The translations under genes and the position numbers were made by a program. Source: Eleginops maclovinus (lineage: Eukaryota > Chordata > Actinopteri > Perciformes > Eleginopidae). Taken from it: a stretch of DNA of 64,000 nt. Under the pieces are notes generated by a model, which had not been told where the DNA came from, searched no databases, and worked only from the letters and a program-made list of their open reading frames with translations. Below are positions 15,401 through 27,852 of this stretch, piece by piece (position 1 is the first letter of the stretch; the number at the start of each line of letters is the position of its first letter). The stretch spans positions 16,570,927-16,634,926 of the forward strand of contig NC_086366.1 of NCBI RefSeq assembly GCF_036324505.1, written 5' to 3'.

Positions 15401-18400
15401 GAAATATGATTGGATAAAAGCTCTAACATAAAGGCCAGCCCTCCAAATCTCGTTCTGAGGCTGGAAGCAGCGCAGCCAAGACGAACGCTATAAAATGAAG
15501 AGAATAGACTATGGGGAATAATTTAATACGTATTTGTGGAAAAAATATATCAAAATTTAATTTATATTCTGATGATGTTTAGGCCAGCAGAGAAGGCCTT
15601 GCTGGCCCTGACGGCCCACCACTGAGTTCAACAATGGTGACGGAGGAAGAGACGCTACTAGCTATCCGCTTGGTAGTTTCAACTCTTGAAGGAATTCTTC
15701 CATTTTCAAATAATTGTTTCGAGTTACGAGTTGTCCCCTGAATCCTTAGGTTACATTGACAACATCGACACATGTCGTTGACAGCCATTTTGACAGCCAC
15801 GCTTGAAGGTAGCGATTTGTTTACTACTGTGAAAGCGGAAGTAGGAAGCGTCAGGTCAGAGCTTGCCCTTCGGCGCATAACATACGTCATTACCAAACGT
15901 TAGTGATTGGTTAAGGGAACTCCAATGATTTTAAACTTCAGACAAAGTTTCCACCCATTACAGCAATCCAAATCCAATGACGCTGTTCCAGACTGTATGC
16001 CGGAGTCAAAGTCAAACAGGCTGGTATTACCAGGCTAAATGAATTATTCCAGGGTTGAAGAAATCTCAAAGTGTGAGGATTGTAGCTGAGAAGAAATCAA
16101 GTGTTAGATTAAACATAGTTTGGAAATAATAATGATTATTGCATTTATTTCTTTTAATGTTACAATAAATAGAAAGCAAAAAAATCAAATTCTGTTAAAT
16201 TCAAGGCTGTATGTACAATAACGTGCATCAGAAACATCTTGTGACAGTTATTGACAACCTCAAAACAGTGAAGGTGTGTGTGGTCTTTAATTTATGAAGA
16301 AAAGTCTGAACTAAACAATTATGAGCCCTTTTTCACTCTCTTCTTTGTTTTAGAAAAGGGTTAGCTATTCAAACTGTATTTTATACTCTTTCATGTTTTA
16401 ACATATAACATAACCAAATGTTTTAGTTGAGTATGTTTGTCTGTTTGTCAGCTGTATTGCAGAAAAACTACTGGCATGATGTTCATAAGACTTGATGGGA
16501 GGTTGTAATATGGGCTAAGGAACAACCAATTGTACTTCTGAATAAAGATTTTTTTTATTTCCGTTAACATTGCAAGTGCATTTAGACTTTTTCTATTCTG
16601 TTTTAGTATTTTAGCCTTTATGCATACTGCAAAGTAACCCTTTACTGTGTATTGCTGTTTGTTCCAAATTATTTCTTTTTGAAAAATGTTTTTATTGGAA
16701 GTAAGGATAATTAACATCAGAGTTGATCAGACAGATTCATAGATGAATTGATTGAGTGATTATATATTTGTTATTTTACCACACAGGCTGGTCTAAAGAG
16801 TGCCTGCAGGACTGGAGCGCATACTTCCACTTGGCCATACCCAGTATGTTCATGATGTGTGTTGAGTGGTGGTCGTATGAGATTGGAACCATTTTGGCAG
16901 GTAATGATACAGGCCACTTTGTGGTTTAAAGCATTTGTGTTCTTAGTAACTAAATTCAGTAAGAGGTCTAACTGATGTTTGTCATTATAAGGTCTAATAA
17001 GTGAGACGGAGCTTGGGACTCAATCCATTGTGTTCCAAGTGGCAACTGTTCTATATCAGGTCATCTGTCCTCTACAAATTACTGAATATGCATAAGCTGT
17101 TGTGGTGTTAAATGAATTACCTATTTTTACATGCAATGTCACAGCATTGTAACGTAGTCTTTTTGTCATTAGTTACCCTTAGGTTTCTGTGTAGCTGGCA
17201 CTGTAAGAATTGGACAAGCGCTGGGAGCTGGAGACACAAAGCACGCTAAGCTGTGTGCTAAACTGACAATATTATATGCAGGTCAGTGTGTTCCACAACA
17301 CTATTTATGTGGTTTACAATATCTTATTAAAATGTATTTTATGTCAAGATTATACTATAATTATTTTATGTACAACTGTAATTTTACTAATAAAATTAAT
17401 GCAAGGGTATCTTAGACCTGGAATAGCATGTCTTGAGCCAAAATGTTTTCAAAGTGCTAGAAGAGCTAATAATTGCCACATAATTCTCAAATTATTTACA
17501 GAAAATATAATTCTTGCATCTGTTACTTTTTAACACAGGGTTCATAGCTTTGTGTTTGATAATTTTACTTGGCAGCCTGAAGGACAGGATCTCATATATC
17601 TTTTCAAATGATGAGTGAGTAAAAACACAAACATCTTTGTAACAACAACAACAACAACAACAACCATATTATCTACTTTCGTTTAAAAAATAACACATAC
17701 AGTCAGTTTATTTCTCCTAAATAACCTTTTCACTATTATAACATTTATTGTTGACATAGAAAACAATGAACTTTGCCCACATATTTCTTTAAATATTATC
17801 TTGAGATAAAGGTTTTGCTCAGCATCACTGTGACTCAACATCGAATTGTAAGGTTTTAAAGTTATATTTATGTTATCATACGTGTACTTTCCTTGAGTAT
17901 TGCATTTAATGCTACTTATTCCACTACATTTCAGAGACAAATGTTGTACTTTTCAAACTACTACATGTAACTCTCCTAAATACTTGGTACAAATGAAAAC
18001 ACATGATGCAATATGTTATTTATTTTATTTAAAAAAGTATCTATGGCTCCACTTTGCCAAACTTCATTATTAAAATGATTTTAAATTTATAAGAATAATA
18101 TTATTCTACAAGACTGTAAGAAATAGCCATTCTGTGTACTGAGTACTTTTACTTTTGAAACTCAAAGTACATGTTACTGATAAAACTTCCATACTTCCAT
18201 CAGGATTTTAACTTGAGTATTTTGAAACCACAGTATGTAAAGGACCAGAGTATTTTTTTCACCACTGCATATTAGCAATTTTTTAACAAGGACATTTTCG
18301 ATTATCTCTTCTTATGAACACCAGTTTAAAAAATCATTATTTACTATTTTTAGGAATAAATTTTGAATCAGGCTATGAAAGAAACCCCTCCTTAAAAACC

Positions 18401-20225
18401 TTCCGAATATAAGTACGAAAGAAGCTGGAAAGTATCAGCGCATGTACTGAAGTGAAGATTTCTGTCTCAGAGTCTAGAAAAAACTAATTTTGAGAAAACT
18501 GATGTTAAGGAAATGTCATGCATTTTGCAAAGTACTACATTATAATAGGGTTAAAATTGTATTTAAAATAGAATAAACTTCCCTGGTTGATTACTTACGT
18601 CAAGAAAAATCCATTTTTAAAATATAATATTACATGTTTTCTGAGATGTTATGTTCGATTGTGAAAATGAGACATTATCTAATGCAATTTAAGGAAAATT
18701 CTTACAATAAGTCAAAGAGTAGAAAAAAACATGTAGAGTATATACAGTATGTGTTTTTTGATGTTTTCATTAATTTAGTCTAAAGGAACACATGTTATGG
18801 AGTAAAAAATAGCCCAATACCTAAAAAATGACCAGTTTGTGAAGCATTTTTTGTTGCCTACAGTTACTAGAATTAATGACAAAATTACTGATTCCTCTTC
18901 AGTCAATGGTACTAGGATAACATAATGTGTCCTGATGCTAAAATATGTCAATCACATCTCACAAAGTAATTTTTACCTCCCACACTTTCAGACAAATCCG
19001 GCAAAGGGTTGATGATTGTTTGACTGTATTTGTTCCATTCATGTTCGTAGAACCAATCTTTGTAAGTATAACTGACATTTCATGCAAAAAATATGATATG
19101 ATAAACCTATATATTACATTTTCAAAATACCAGGTGCTCTTTTTACTCTCTATGTCTCACCACCTCTTGATTCTGTTTGCGTGGTTAGGCTGCCGTGGGA
19201 GGCATTTTAAAAGGAGCAGGTAAACAGAAGATTGGGGCCATCATTAACATTTTGGGATTTTATGGTATTGGTTTTCCCATTGGTGTGCCACTGATGTTTG
19301 CAGCCAAATTGGGAATTATTGGTAAGATTTACAGCATGTTTTTGAGCCTTCAGCTTTTTGTTGCCACATTGATGCTAACTGGTTATTTTAAAGTGTTTGT
19401 GTCTGTGCATGAGAAATGTTTTATTCCCTCAGGTCTATGGATAGGCATTCTTATCTCTGTGTTGATGCAGACCATATTCCTATCTGCTTATTTGGTCAGA
19501 ATGAACTGGAAGGAAACTACAATAGAGGTAAGGAATTATAGTCTTCACGTTCAGAGTCAAAGAAGTCTTTGCATTGTAAAAGGTCTTTCTGAAAAAACAT
19601 TATTGTTTTTTTTTTTGCAGGCTCAAATCAGAGCAGGTGTGTGTGTGAGCTCTACAGAGACAAGTAAGACTCCACAAAACACTGCAAGAATCTCCCTGCC
19701 TACCGTTCTGAGTGTTTACTTTTTTAAACTAGAAATTACTTTGAAAATTGTGAAACATGCTTAAAGTCACAGGTGCAGGGGGCATCTTCAAAAATATACA
19801 TAATAGTAAATAGTTAAAGTCATTTATCCGTGCTTGATAAATGTCAAAAGAAGTTACTGTAACTTAGGAATGAATACTTTTAACATATGTTCATGCTAAC
19901 AACGTTGGAACTATAATCGTGCATTTTTACAAAGATGTGAGTTTGAAAGTCTTTATTTTGCAGTGAAACATGTAACATAACAGTGACATTTGTATGTCCA
20001 GGTCCAAAACCATGTGATCCAGGGGACTCACAGTACAGTGCAGGAACAGACACCATGGAGCTGGTTGACCGTGAGGCGGGGCCCGCAGGGATACCAGGGG
20101 AGGAGGAGCTATCTCTCAGAAATCTGCTTCTGCGCAGAGGCCTGGTTCTGGCTATCATGCTCTTTATCCTGGCTGCGGGAATCGTTATTAATCTGCTGCT
20201 CAATCACTTGTTTAATTCATTGTGA
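9462..20225 (+). CDS. slc47a: MATE multidrug and toxin extrusion protein (SLC47A family), gene A
   Basis: Proton-coupled exporter of organic cations in the plasma membrane. Seventeen exons: 9462-9593, 11527-11628, 11719-11787, 11871-12019, 12140-12182, 12366-12410, 13367-13464, 13552-13649, 16787-16900, 16992-17059, 17173-17281, 17539-17614, 18992-19061, 19189-19321, 19433-19527, 19621-19663, 20002-20225. They sum to 1668 nt, 555 residues plus TGA, close to human SLC47A1. Family landmarks: [32 protein letters not shown], a Glu in [11 protein letters not shown] (the segment with a transport-critical acidic residue), [30 protein letters not shown], and a last membrane helix near the C-terminus. 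ATG 9462 begins [10 protein letters not shown] and leads directly into the conserved VLSGP-like block. Exon 10 has a weak donor (GTCATC). Intron 8 carries a hAT element. Exon sizes match genes B and C except for exons 1, 16 and 17. Confidence 0.95.
9605..9815. repeat. Teleost interspersed repeat in intron 1 of MATE gene A
   Basis: Begins ACAGCTCCGGAAAGAATTAA followed by GAGACCACTGCA, text I recognise as the end of a very common fish repeat of uncertain class, and continues to an A-rich stretch. Recognised from memory, with no boundary evidence. Confidence 0.4.
12242..12307. mobile_element. Short inverted-repeat (Tc1/mariner-like) remnant
   Basis: A 66-bp element with matching ends CAGTGGGGCAAAAAAGTA and TACTTTTTTGCCCCACTG around a short unique centre, in intron 5 of MATE gene A. 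It is preceded by TA and followed by TG, so a TA duplication is not preserved on both sides. The sequence resembles the termini of an abundant fish DNA transposon collapsed to its inverted repeats. Confidence 0.6.
12890..13285 (-). mobile_element. Possible degraded solo LTR in intron 6 of MATE gene A
   Basis: Read on the minus strand, the block starts TGTCAAGATCC, has an AATAAA-like signal near its end, and finishes in text resembling ACTTGGGTCC, a pattern common at the ends of fish LTRs. No target duplication was found. Low confidence. Confidence 0.3.
14026..15624 (-). mobile_element. Non-autonomous hAT DNA transposon
   Basis: A 1599-bp insertion in intron 8 of MATE gene A. Terminal inverted repeats are CAGTGGCGGGCCGT at 14026 and, reading inward from 15624, CAGTGGTGGGCCGT. 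Both sides are flanked by the same 8-bp target duplication AGTTCAAC (14018-14025 and 15625-15632), the hallmark size of hAT elements. Inside is only the front part of a transposase, so it cannot move on its own. Confidence 0.92.
14265..15079 (-). pseudogene. Broken N-terminal part of a hAT transposase (ZMYM/DUF4371 type)
   Basis: Two minus-strand reading frames, 15079-14636 and 14618-14265, belong to one protein separated by a single frameshift near 14640. The first part holds a TTF-type zinc-finger region ([20 protein letters not shown] and a later RHQSTAGH). The second has [15 protein letters not shown] and [19 protein letters not shown], with the first catalytic aspartate of the hAT RNase H-like fold. 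The rest of the catalytic domain and the C-terminal dimerisation region are absent. Confidence 0.85.
15633..15896 (-). other. Unidentified reading-frame remnant beside the hAT element
   Basis: A minus-strand frame encodes [20 protein letters not shown] with a CxxC-CxxC-like cysteine cluster. The hAT element is inserted into it, and the frame stays open for some codons on the far side. It may be the coding part of an older repeat; I do not recognise the family with certainty. Confidence 0.3.
17641..17664. repeat. (AAC)n microsatellite
   Basis: About eight tandem AAC units in intron 12 of MATE gene A. Confidence 0.85.
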
Positions 20226-20364
20226 GCAAAGTATTTTGTATTCAGCAACCCGAAGAATTTGAAGTTACCCCTTAGGCACTGATGGACAATCTGATACAGA
20301 TGTTTGTATGACATGATACAACAGCAGGACGTGCAGAAGATAGTCACAGGTGCAGACGAGCAGA

Positions 20365-20370
20365 AATAAA
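20365..20370 (+). terminator. Polyadenylation signal of MATE gene A
   Basis: AATAAA 140 bp after the stop codon at 20225. It lies about 210 bp from the facing signal of gene B. Confidence 0.6.
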
Positions 20371-20577
20371 TACATTTATCTCTAATACATAACTCATGAA
20401 TTCTTATTTACGTAACTAGATTCCCCTTTTAATCTGTTAGTGTTTCTAGTGAATCCTCTCACAACGGTTGCTCACAACCACATTCTGTCAAAGAGATAGA
20501 GTCAAACACCAGATATTCCCAAACATTTTGTAATTAATTTAATAAACTAAAGCTTCGTGGTATTCTTGGAATCAACA

Positions 20578-20583
20578 TTTTAT
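20578..20583 (-). terminator. Polyadenylation signal of MATE gene B
   Basis: TTTATT on the plus strand, AATAAA on the minus strand, 165 bp beyond the stop codon of gene B. Another candidate lies slightly further on. Confidence 0.5.
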
Positions 20584-20747
20584 TTTCACTTTTAGAAACA
20601 CGAGCAGATTTAACATAAATATTTAATTATCCATTAATACATTAATTGCGTAAAGGAAAACATTATTTAAACCATTGGCAAAAACTAAAATTCAGTATTT
20701 TATGGCATCGAGTGAGAACAATGATTTTGGGATTAATGATCATAAGG

Positions 20748-23700
20748 TTATCCTTCTATTGGGACTGGTGCAGTGGAGAAAATGTTATCAGGGGAATATG
20801 ACGTATTGGTCCAGTCCAAAGTAAAGTTGGCCTCTGAATGCGATGTCTCTGGCAAGGGCACCAGGAAGTGCACGCTTGCTCCCACAGCCAGAAGGGAAAC
20901 TGCTGCAAACATAACGGTGCTTCGCCTGAGGATCAGCTGTGTGGTGGAGAGACGGCCACCCTTCAGCTGCTGGACCACATGTCCACACTCTGTCTCTGTC
21001 TTTCCATCATGGCAACCGATGCCCACATACATGTGGCCGTCCACTGACTTTGGAAAAAGACATTGCCCGTTACTAGCAGGCTTTGAAAAAAAATACAGTT
21101 AGATGAATTGTTTGGTGTAGCTGGCAACTTACATTCTCATTACTCGCTCTCTGGTCATCAGTGTTGTTACCCGCTGTGTCTGACAGGGCATCTGTGCTTA
21201 ATAAAGTCATGGGAGGGTTTTTCTGTGCTCGCTTCACAGCCTGCAAACAAATACAAACAAAAACTTTACATTTGTTGAAAACTTTCATGCAACAAATAGG
21301 TTTTAAATGCTAAATTTGAAATGAGTCCAAACTATGAGGGGCTGCTGAACTTGCCTCCTCTGTAATTTTCTTCCAGTCGAGCTTGAAGATTACAATGATA
21401 TCGAAGGTGGATAGTAAAATGACACATATGAGTAGTCCGAGCCAAAAACCTGGAGAGAAAAAAATTGTCTGTTATTGGAAGAGAAGGTTTCAAGTTAATG
21501 TTTTTTCAGAAACTTAAAAGGTCACTTCATGTAATTACCAAAAATTCCAAGTTTTGTAACAAAGGTCAAAGTAACGCCGATTGAAAGTGCTATAAAGTAG
21601 TATCCAATGAAGTTGGCAACAGCAGGAATCTTCTGTTTGCCTGTTCCCAAGAAGATGCCTGTGCACACACACTAGGATATAAATAAACATATCTCAAATT
21701 ATTAAGCAGTCTCTCCATTGGCCGCCATATTGTATTTTCAGGACAGCTAAAACAAGTTATATTTGACTTGTTCTGCTTGCTTTTGGCAGGTCAATGCAAA
21801 TATACTCTACTTATACAAACTCACCACAAGACCATCAAAGAACTGAAGGAAACAGTAGGCATTCATCAAGTGCGAGACCAGACCTATGATCTTCCTGAAA
21901 AAAGGTTTTATAATTAACATCTGTTTTTCTTGGACAATATTTGAAGTAGCAAAAGCAGGCTAAACAACTTAGTTTTATAGTGATTGAATAGTGAGTGCAG
22001 TTGAAGAGACTCACTCATCAGAGGTAAAGATGTGGCCAATCAATGTCTTAGTAGAGCCGAGCACAACACCTTCCACAACTGCAATGCTACCTGGAAAAGA
22101 GGGGCAGTGAAATCTGTCAAACAAATGCAATGAAATGCAGATTTACCAATATAGGCTTTAACAAAATAACATTTTTGTAACTGACTTGCAAGAGCGAATG
22201 AGATCTTGCTGGTGAGGATGGCCCTGGCAGTGTTTCCTGCACCGAGAGCATTTCCCACTCGTGCGCACACTGCAGCTTGAATACCTAGAGGGAACTATGG
22301 ATTAAAATATTTTTTAATGAAAAAGTATTAAAGTAGTGGGCTCTTTCGAGTCTTCGGAAGTACGCTGACTCAAATTGAATATTCCTTGAGATCAGATATG
22401 TTTACAGAAATGTTTGCTGTTTGAGTTGTAGTTAGTACCATGTAGGTTATGAAAGCCACCATTATCACAACATGTTGGGCTGCCAGCTCGTCTTCACCCA
22501 GCATTCCTGATTAACAGATAAACAATCACAATTTAAGAGTTGAATCTGTTTTTTTATAAAATCACATTACTAATATATATTAGTTGGATTACCTGCAAAG
22601 AATCCACCAAACTCATATAGCCACCACTCAAAGCACTTCATCAATGTACTGGGAACAGCCAGTTTCATGTAGGAGCCCCAGTCCTGCAGCGATTCTACAG
22701 ACCAGCCTGCAGGGGGAGAGAGATACTCAGTTGTGAAGAGGGAAAAAAACTTGGAAGATCAACAAATTTGTCCATGAGATCATAAGGTCACCACAACTAT
22801 CTACTAAATATAACTGTCCCTCACCTCCCCATGTTTTTACATGGAGCTTCTTCCACCGAATGTAAGCAAACAGAAAAGCACAGATGTAAATCTGAGACAG
22901 AGCATTGGCCGCTGCAGATCCGCTGTAAGACACACAGACAAGGTGATATCACTGTGTGTAATAGTTGAAGTCAGATTCAAACAGAAATATGTGAGGCACT
23001 TACCTTACACCCAGATCCAGCCAGTAAAGGAAGATGTAGTTTGTCACCAAGTTTGCTATATTTGCCAAAGCAGCAGCGTACATTTGTGGCAGTATTATAC
23101 CCTGAGTACACAAACAGCAGTTGATGAAATGAGGACTAAATAAGATTTACTATGTTTTTATAAACTGAAACAGGATGATACACAGTTCAAAATATAAATG
23201 CACCTGGTTCTGCAGGTAAGACACTTGAAGAAGTTGTAGAAACATTGCCTACAGAGAAACATGATGTCATTAAAGTGTTTCTAATTTATTTTACATGTAG
23301 AATATTCCACTGAAAGGTAAGAGAAAAGGTCATACTCACTGGTACTGCAGGGAGGAAGCTTGTAATATATACGTGGGCTATTCTGAAATTAAGATACTTT
23401 AATTCAAATAAAAAACAAACAAGCACTTCTCAATCAATTGCACTGATCAACATCATCAAATTTAATTTATATTATGCCACTAATAGGATGAGCTTTAAAG
23501 ACACATTTTAAAACCTCTTACATTAAACTACTTAAAATAATTTGTGCAATTCAACTGTGATATTTACTCTTTACAATTGGTCATGTGTTTAACAGATTCT
23601 TATGTTAGAACCAATAGTATCACTGCATGTTTGGTGCTGTTTGTTACAGTACCTGGTCACCTCAGGGCTCTGGCCCATGCATAATAGGATGGCCTGGGCA

Positions 23701-24697
23701 TTAATGAGTAGACCCCAGCAGGGCAGACAGAACAACAGCAGAATGATGATGCCCCTCTGCAGGATTACTCCCACCCGACGCAGGTTCTTACCACCAAATG
23801 TCTGCACAACAGAACAGACCAAGTTAAATATTTAGAAAAGAGTGTGATAAACAGTTGGCATCTGGAGGAAAATAATCACAGGGCAAACCTGAGACACCAA
23901 AGTATCACACGCCAGCCCCAGACCAGTTCCTGTTGCTGCAGTTGTGACATTAATGGTCTGAAATTAATACAAAACATACCTGAATTAGTCTTTTGTACAT
24001 GTAAGGACTCTGATGTGAGTCATATTTTAAGTAAAAATACTACATATGGATTGAATCATTATTGTTTTATTCTATTGATAACCTGCACAAGTCAAGCATG
24101 ATGTGCACTTACAGCACAAGCTAATCCATAGCCAGCCATCACTTCATTTCCCAGGCGCCCACAGAACATTGTCACCACAAATGGCAAGAGGTAATTGAGG
24201 ATTCGAGAGAGCAGCTGGAAAGGCAAACATCGACAATGGTTCAGTTGATGCACTTAGTAGCTCACAGATGATACTTTGTAAATTTCAGTAAACACAAGTC
24301 ACAATTAATTAGTATGGCTCTCAGACCAAGCTCGGCAAATGAGCAAACAAACTTTGGCATCTTGCAGCCACTTCTCAGCCTCTGTTTAAAACCTGCCAAC
24401 AATGTTTCAGGCCAATTGATTTCCACTCCTCAGTCTCAGAGCTGTTTGCCTGACATTTTAACCTTTTCTTTGGCATAGTAAAAACTTTCATCAATCTTTT
24501 CATCAACATTCAATTTTTTTTGTTTCAAAAACAGCCTCAATCCACACAATTCCTTACAGACAGAAAAATTTATAAAAACAGTGCCTTACCAGAGGCCCTG
24601 TCATCTTTAGGATGTGGTACAGTTCCTCTTGGTGGGCCGCAGGAACCCTGTGGCGCAACCACCTGCAGAATAAAATCCTGTCACTGGACCCCTCCAT
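20748..24697 (-). CDS. slc47a: MATE multidrug and toxin extrusion protein (SLC47A family), gene B
   Basis: Proton/organic-cation antiporter of the plasma membrane. Seventeen exons, from 5' to 3': 24590-24697, 24113-24214, 23889-23957, 23653-23801, 23340-23382, 23204-23248, 23004-23101, 22825-22922, 22593-22706, 22439-22506, 22186-22294, 22015-22090, 21825-21894, 21539-21671, 21355-21449, 21133-21240, 20748-21047. The sum is 1785 nt, 594 residues plus TAA. Landmarks: MFCGRLGNEVMAGYG, LGLACDTLVSQTFGGKNL, FEWWLYEFGGFFAG, GEDELAAQHVV with the conserved Glu, ARVGNALGAGN, GIFLGTGKQKIPAVANF and a final hydrophobic helix. The start MEGSSD at 24697 is shared with gene C; an in-frame ATG at 24709 would add four residues. 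Intron 15 begins with GC, not GT. Faces gene A tail to tail. Confidence 0.95.
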
Positions 24698-25559
24698 GTC
24701 TGTTGGCATTAATGCAGGTCTTTCTGCTGGAGTATCTGTCAGTTCTGTCCGTCTTGTCTTGTCTTAGTTGCTCTCCAGGATGTTGAAGAGAAAATAAATA
24801 TTGCGTGGTCTCAGCTGCCCTGGAATCAAGCCAAGGCAAGCTGAAACAACGCTGATTGTGAAAAAACAGAACAAAGCTAGCAGTTGAAACAAAGTCTAAG
24901 ACTTGAAAGCAAGAATGTTTTGACCTTGATTGAACAAATCAAAAACAATTCACTGCCTACAGTATGGTTTGGGTCAATGATTCACTGCTCAGGTTTACCA
25001 TTTATCCAAAGATAAACAATGTTCAAACTGGCAGTCTAGATGATTTTGACGGCATTGAAGGAGACAATGGGATAATGAATCCTTTTCACATGTTTTGTAA
25101 ATATCTAAAAGTTAAATAAAATGAAACTTATAACATAAATGAAGTTTGAGATTAGAGATTGATAATAGTTTTATGTGATCAAACTATGCTTAAGAAAAGA
25201 GTTTCAGGAGTCAAAAGTAGAGACAAAAATTGTAAAAGACATTTGGGAGACCTGTCTTTCAGACTGTTTTGATGAATCTGTTAAGTTTTGGACAAAATGG
25301 GGACTGCATTTAAACATAATTATAGTATATTAAGGTCCACCCCTTTATGTATATGGTTTTCCTAGAAATGATCACTTTAAATAATTACATTTTGAGACCA
25401 TGCAGAGCTATATTACACTTTAAATGGTCAACTTTTAAAACCCCACCCTTTTATTATAACTTTTCTTTTTTCTTTACTATATTGTCTTTAGGTCAATAAA
25501 TAACACAAACAGTTATTAATAACAATGAATGACATTATCTTAGCCTATAGTATCTGACC

Positions 25560-25875
25560 CTGGTACCTTGGACCCAAACACAAACAATGCAGGAAGAGTG
25601 TTAGTGTTCAATGATTTATTGCCAATGCGTATGAATGACTCAGGCTGACAGGATCAGTGTAGTGATTAAAGAAAAAAGGATGATTATGAATTATAAGGAG
25701 GTGGGCAGGGAAGTTCATGTGACAGGTGCTGGAGGGTAATGATTTATTTCAGGAGGGAGCGGCTGGTTGTGGGAGGGAGCTGATTTGGACATTAGAAAAA
25801 CTGGACAGGAAGAGAATGACAATGAACGGGGGAATGTGGCTGAAAGGGGGGAGATAGGAAGGACGTGACAATTTT
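25560..25875 (-). mobile_element. Possible degraded LTR or related repeat
   Basis: On the minus strand the block begins TGTCACGTCCTTCC and runs to text like TTTGGGTCCAAGG, the composition typical of a solo LTR. No duplication of flanking bases found. Confidence 0.3.
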
Positions 25876-26487
25876 TTTACATCATTCAATAGTAAAAAGT
25901 ATTTTTACATGAGATCTCAACAGTGACTTATATTTAGGGATGCACAGAGGTACAATAGTAGAAGGAAAATGGATCATAATTTTACAACACATAGTTGTGG
26001 TTCCCGATCACTTTTAAAAAAAGTCAACCACAGAGCAGAATCCAAGATGGAATAACATAACTGCATCTAAATACTTCGCCCTGTTGTTCTTATATTGCTT
26101 TATGCAGGAAATGCAAATGGGAAAAAGGAAAAAAAGTATGGGTGTCCAGTTGAGAATCATTGCTCCCACTAACCCTCACCTTCCTGTCCACTCATATTAA
26201 TCTTCAAAAATCCAAATTAATATGATTTCCTATTGAATCATACGGTTAACACGAAAATACTTCAAACATGGCCTCTGGGACGTCTGCAACATGTTAGGGT
26301 TTCTTTTGTCCGAGCAGAGAGCTTAATAAGGGCAAATTACATTTTCTCTCCAAATTGTGTAAGTCTAGCTTTCAACCTATTTCATAATGTAAGTGACAAT
26401 GTGTTGGATAGTTGTGCAGAGCTGGCAAATATGGTTTGTTTTACATGCAAGTCTGTGGATCTGTTCAAGGCATACACTAACATCAGG

Positions 26488-26528
26488 CAGTTTGTATTCA
26501 TGGTTTTCCAAACCATGAATACAAACTG
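26488..26528. repeat. Perfect 19-bp inverted repeat with 3-nt loop
   Basis: The left arm CAGTTTGTATTCATGGTTT (26488-26506) is the exact reverse complement of the right arm (26510-26528), with loop TCC. It can fold into an uninterrupted hairpin on either strand. No function assigned. Confidence 0.9.
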
Positions 26529-27852
26529 AAAATCAACAATAAAACGTTTTAACATTTTAGTTAATGTTATATTTCTGCATTGTTTTTGTTGACTTTTTGC
26601 CTTTGTGCTTGCTCTCTCCCGCATCCCTTCTCTGTTATCCTTCTCTGCAGGACTTGGGTGTGGCAGGGGGCGTGGTTGGCCTTCGCCTGGCTGCAGATAA
26701 GGCACACCTGTTTCCACTCACCTCATCAACCTGCTCCTTAAAAGCCCATTCCTCACTCTGCCAGATAATTAGATGTTGTTGGATGATCCAGAGGGGCTGC
26801 TCTGCAGCATAAAGCCCTGTGACTCCAGATCCTCTAGTGGTTTTTCTGGGAAAACTTTCTCTACTCACAGGAGATTCATTCTGATACCAGCCAGCTCCAC
26901 TCCTTTACTGCCTTTCTATCTGTTTGCATTTTTTGTTAAACTCCTTAAAATCCTTACATGTGCCAGTGTCTGATGTGGGGTCCTGTTATTATCAGAACAT
27001 CACAGTTGAAGTGAAAAGATTTTGCTTAGCCATATGCTGTGGCAGTGCTAATGCTATGCTATGTTTAGCTTAGTTGTTGTTTTACTATGTCCTTTGTTAG
27101 CTGGCGTTTCTGTCGTTGGAGAGCCAGGCAGGGCAAAGTAAGAGTTTTGGTATCAATTTATGTTGTCTTTGCTGTGCTGTTTGATGATGATGAAGGTAAC
27201 CAGTTGCTCTAGTCATTGTTTCCTGCAAAATCTAGAATCAACTTGGATTTGTGGCTTTTGTTGCTCTCATTTTAGGGATTTATCTGCTCTGCAAACAGGC
27301 CAGTCATCAGGCTCGTATTCTTATCATTGGTAAAAGTGTGCTAACCTTTAAGATGAAAATCATTTATGACACTAAAGATAACCATTAACTTTGGCTGTCT
27401 GTGTGTGACGGGACATGGCTCTGAAGCATGGGAAAATCAGGACCCGACCCTCAATCATCAGGTCACCCATTTGTTAGATTCCCTGCTGTGGAGGGTGATG
27501 TGATTTCCTGCTTGTATGGGGAGAACCTGGATCTGGAATGTGGTTATAGCAATGAGCTGTTTTTGCTTTATAAGTCTGTATTTAGCTCAAATACGGCTCT
27601 AATTTAAAGGGAGGGGTGCCATGTGTGCATGCTTTCAAGGTATGTAAGGCAAATATTGTGTTTGTGGATTTTGCAGCATATCCTGGAAATCACCGGGGAC
27701 ATATTATTTAAGCTGCAACCAACAATATGGACTTCTTTTTATACTCCTCACCCAGAGCTCTGATGAGATACCATTTTAATCTAAATTGGAAACACATATT
27801 TTCAGCCACTGTAAGTACAAGCTTTTAGTATTAAGATGGGAACACTTAGTAT

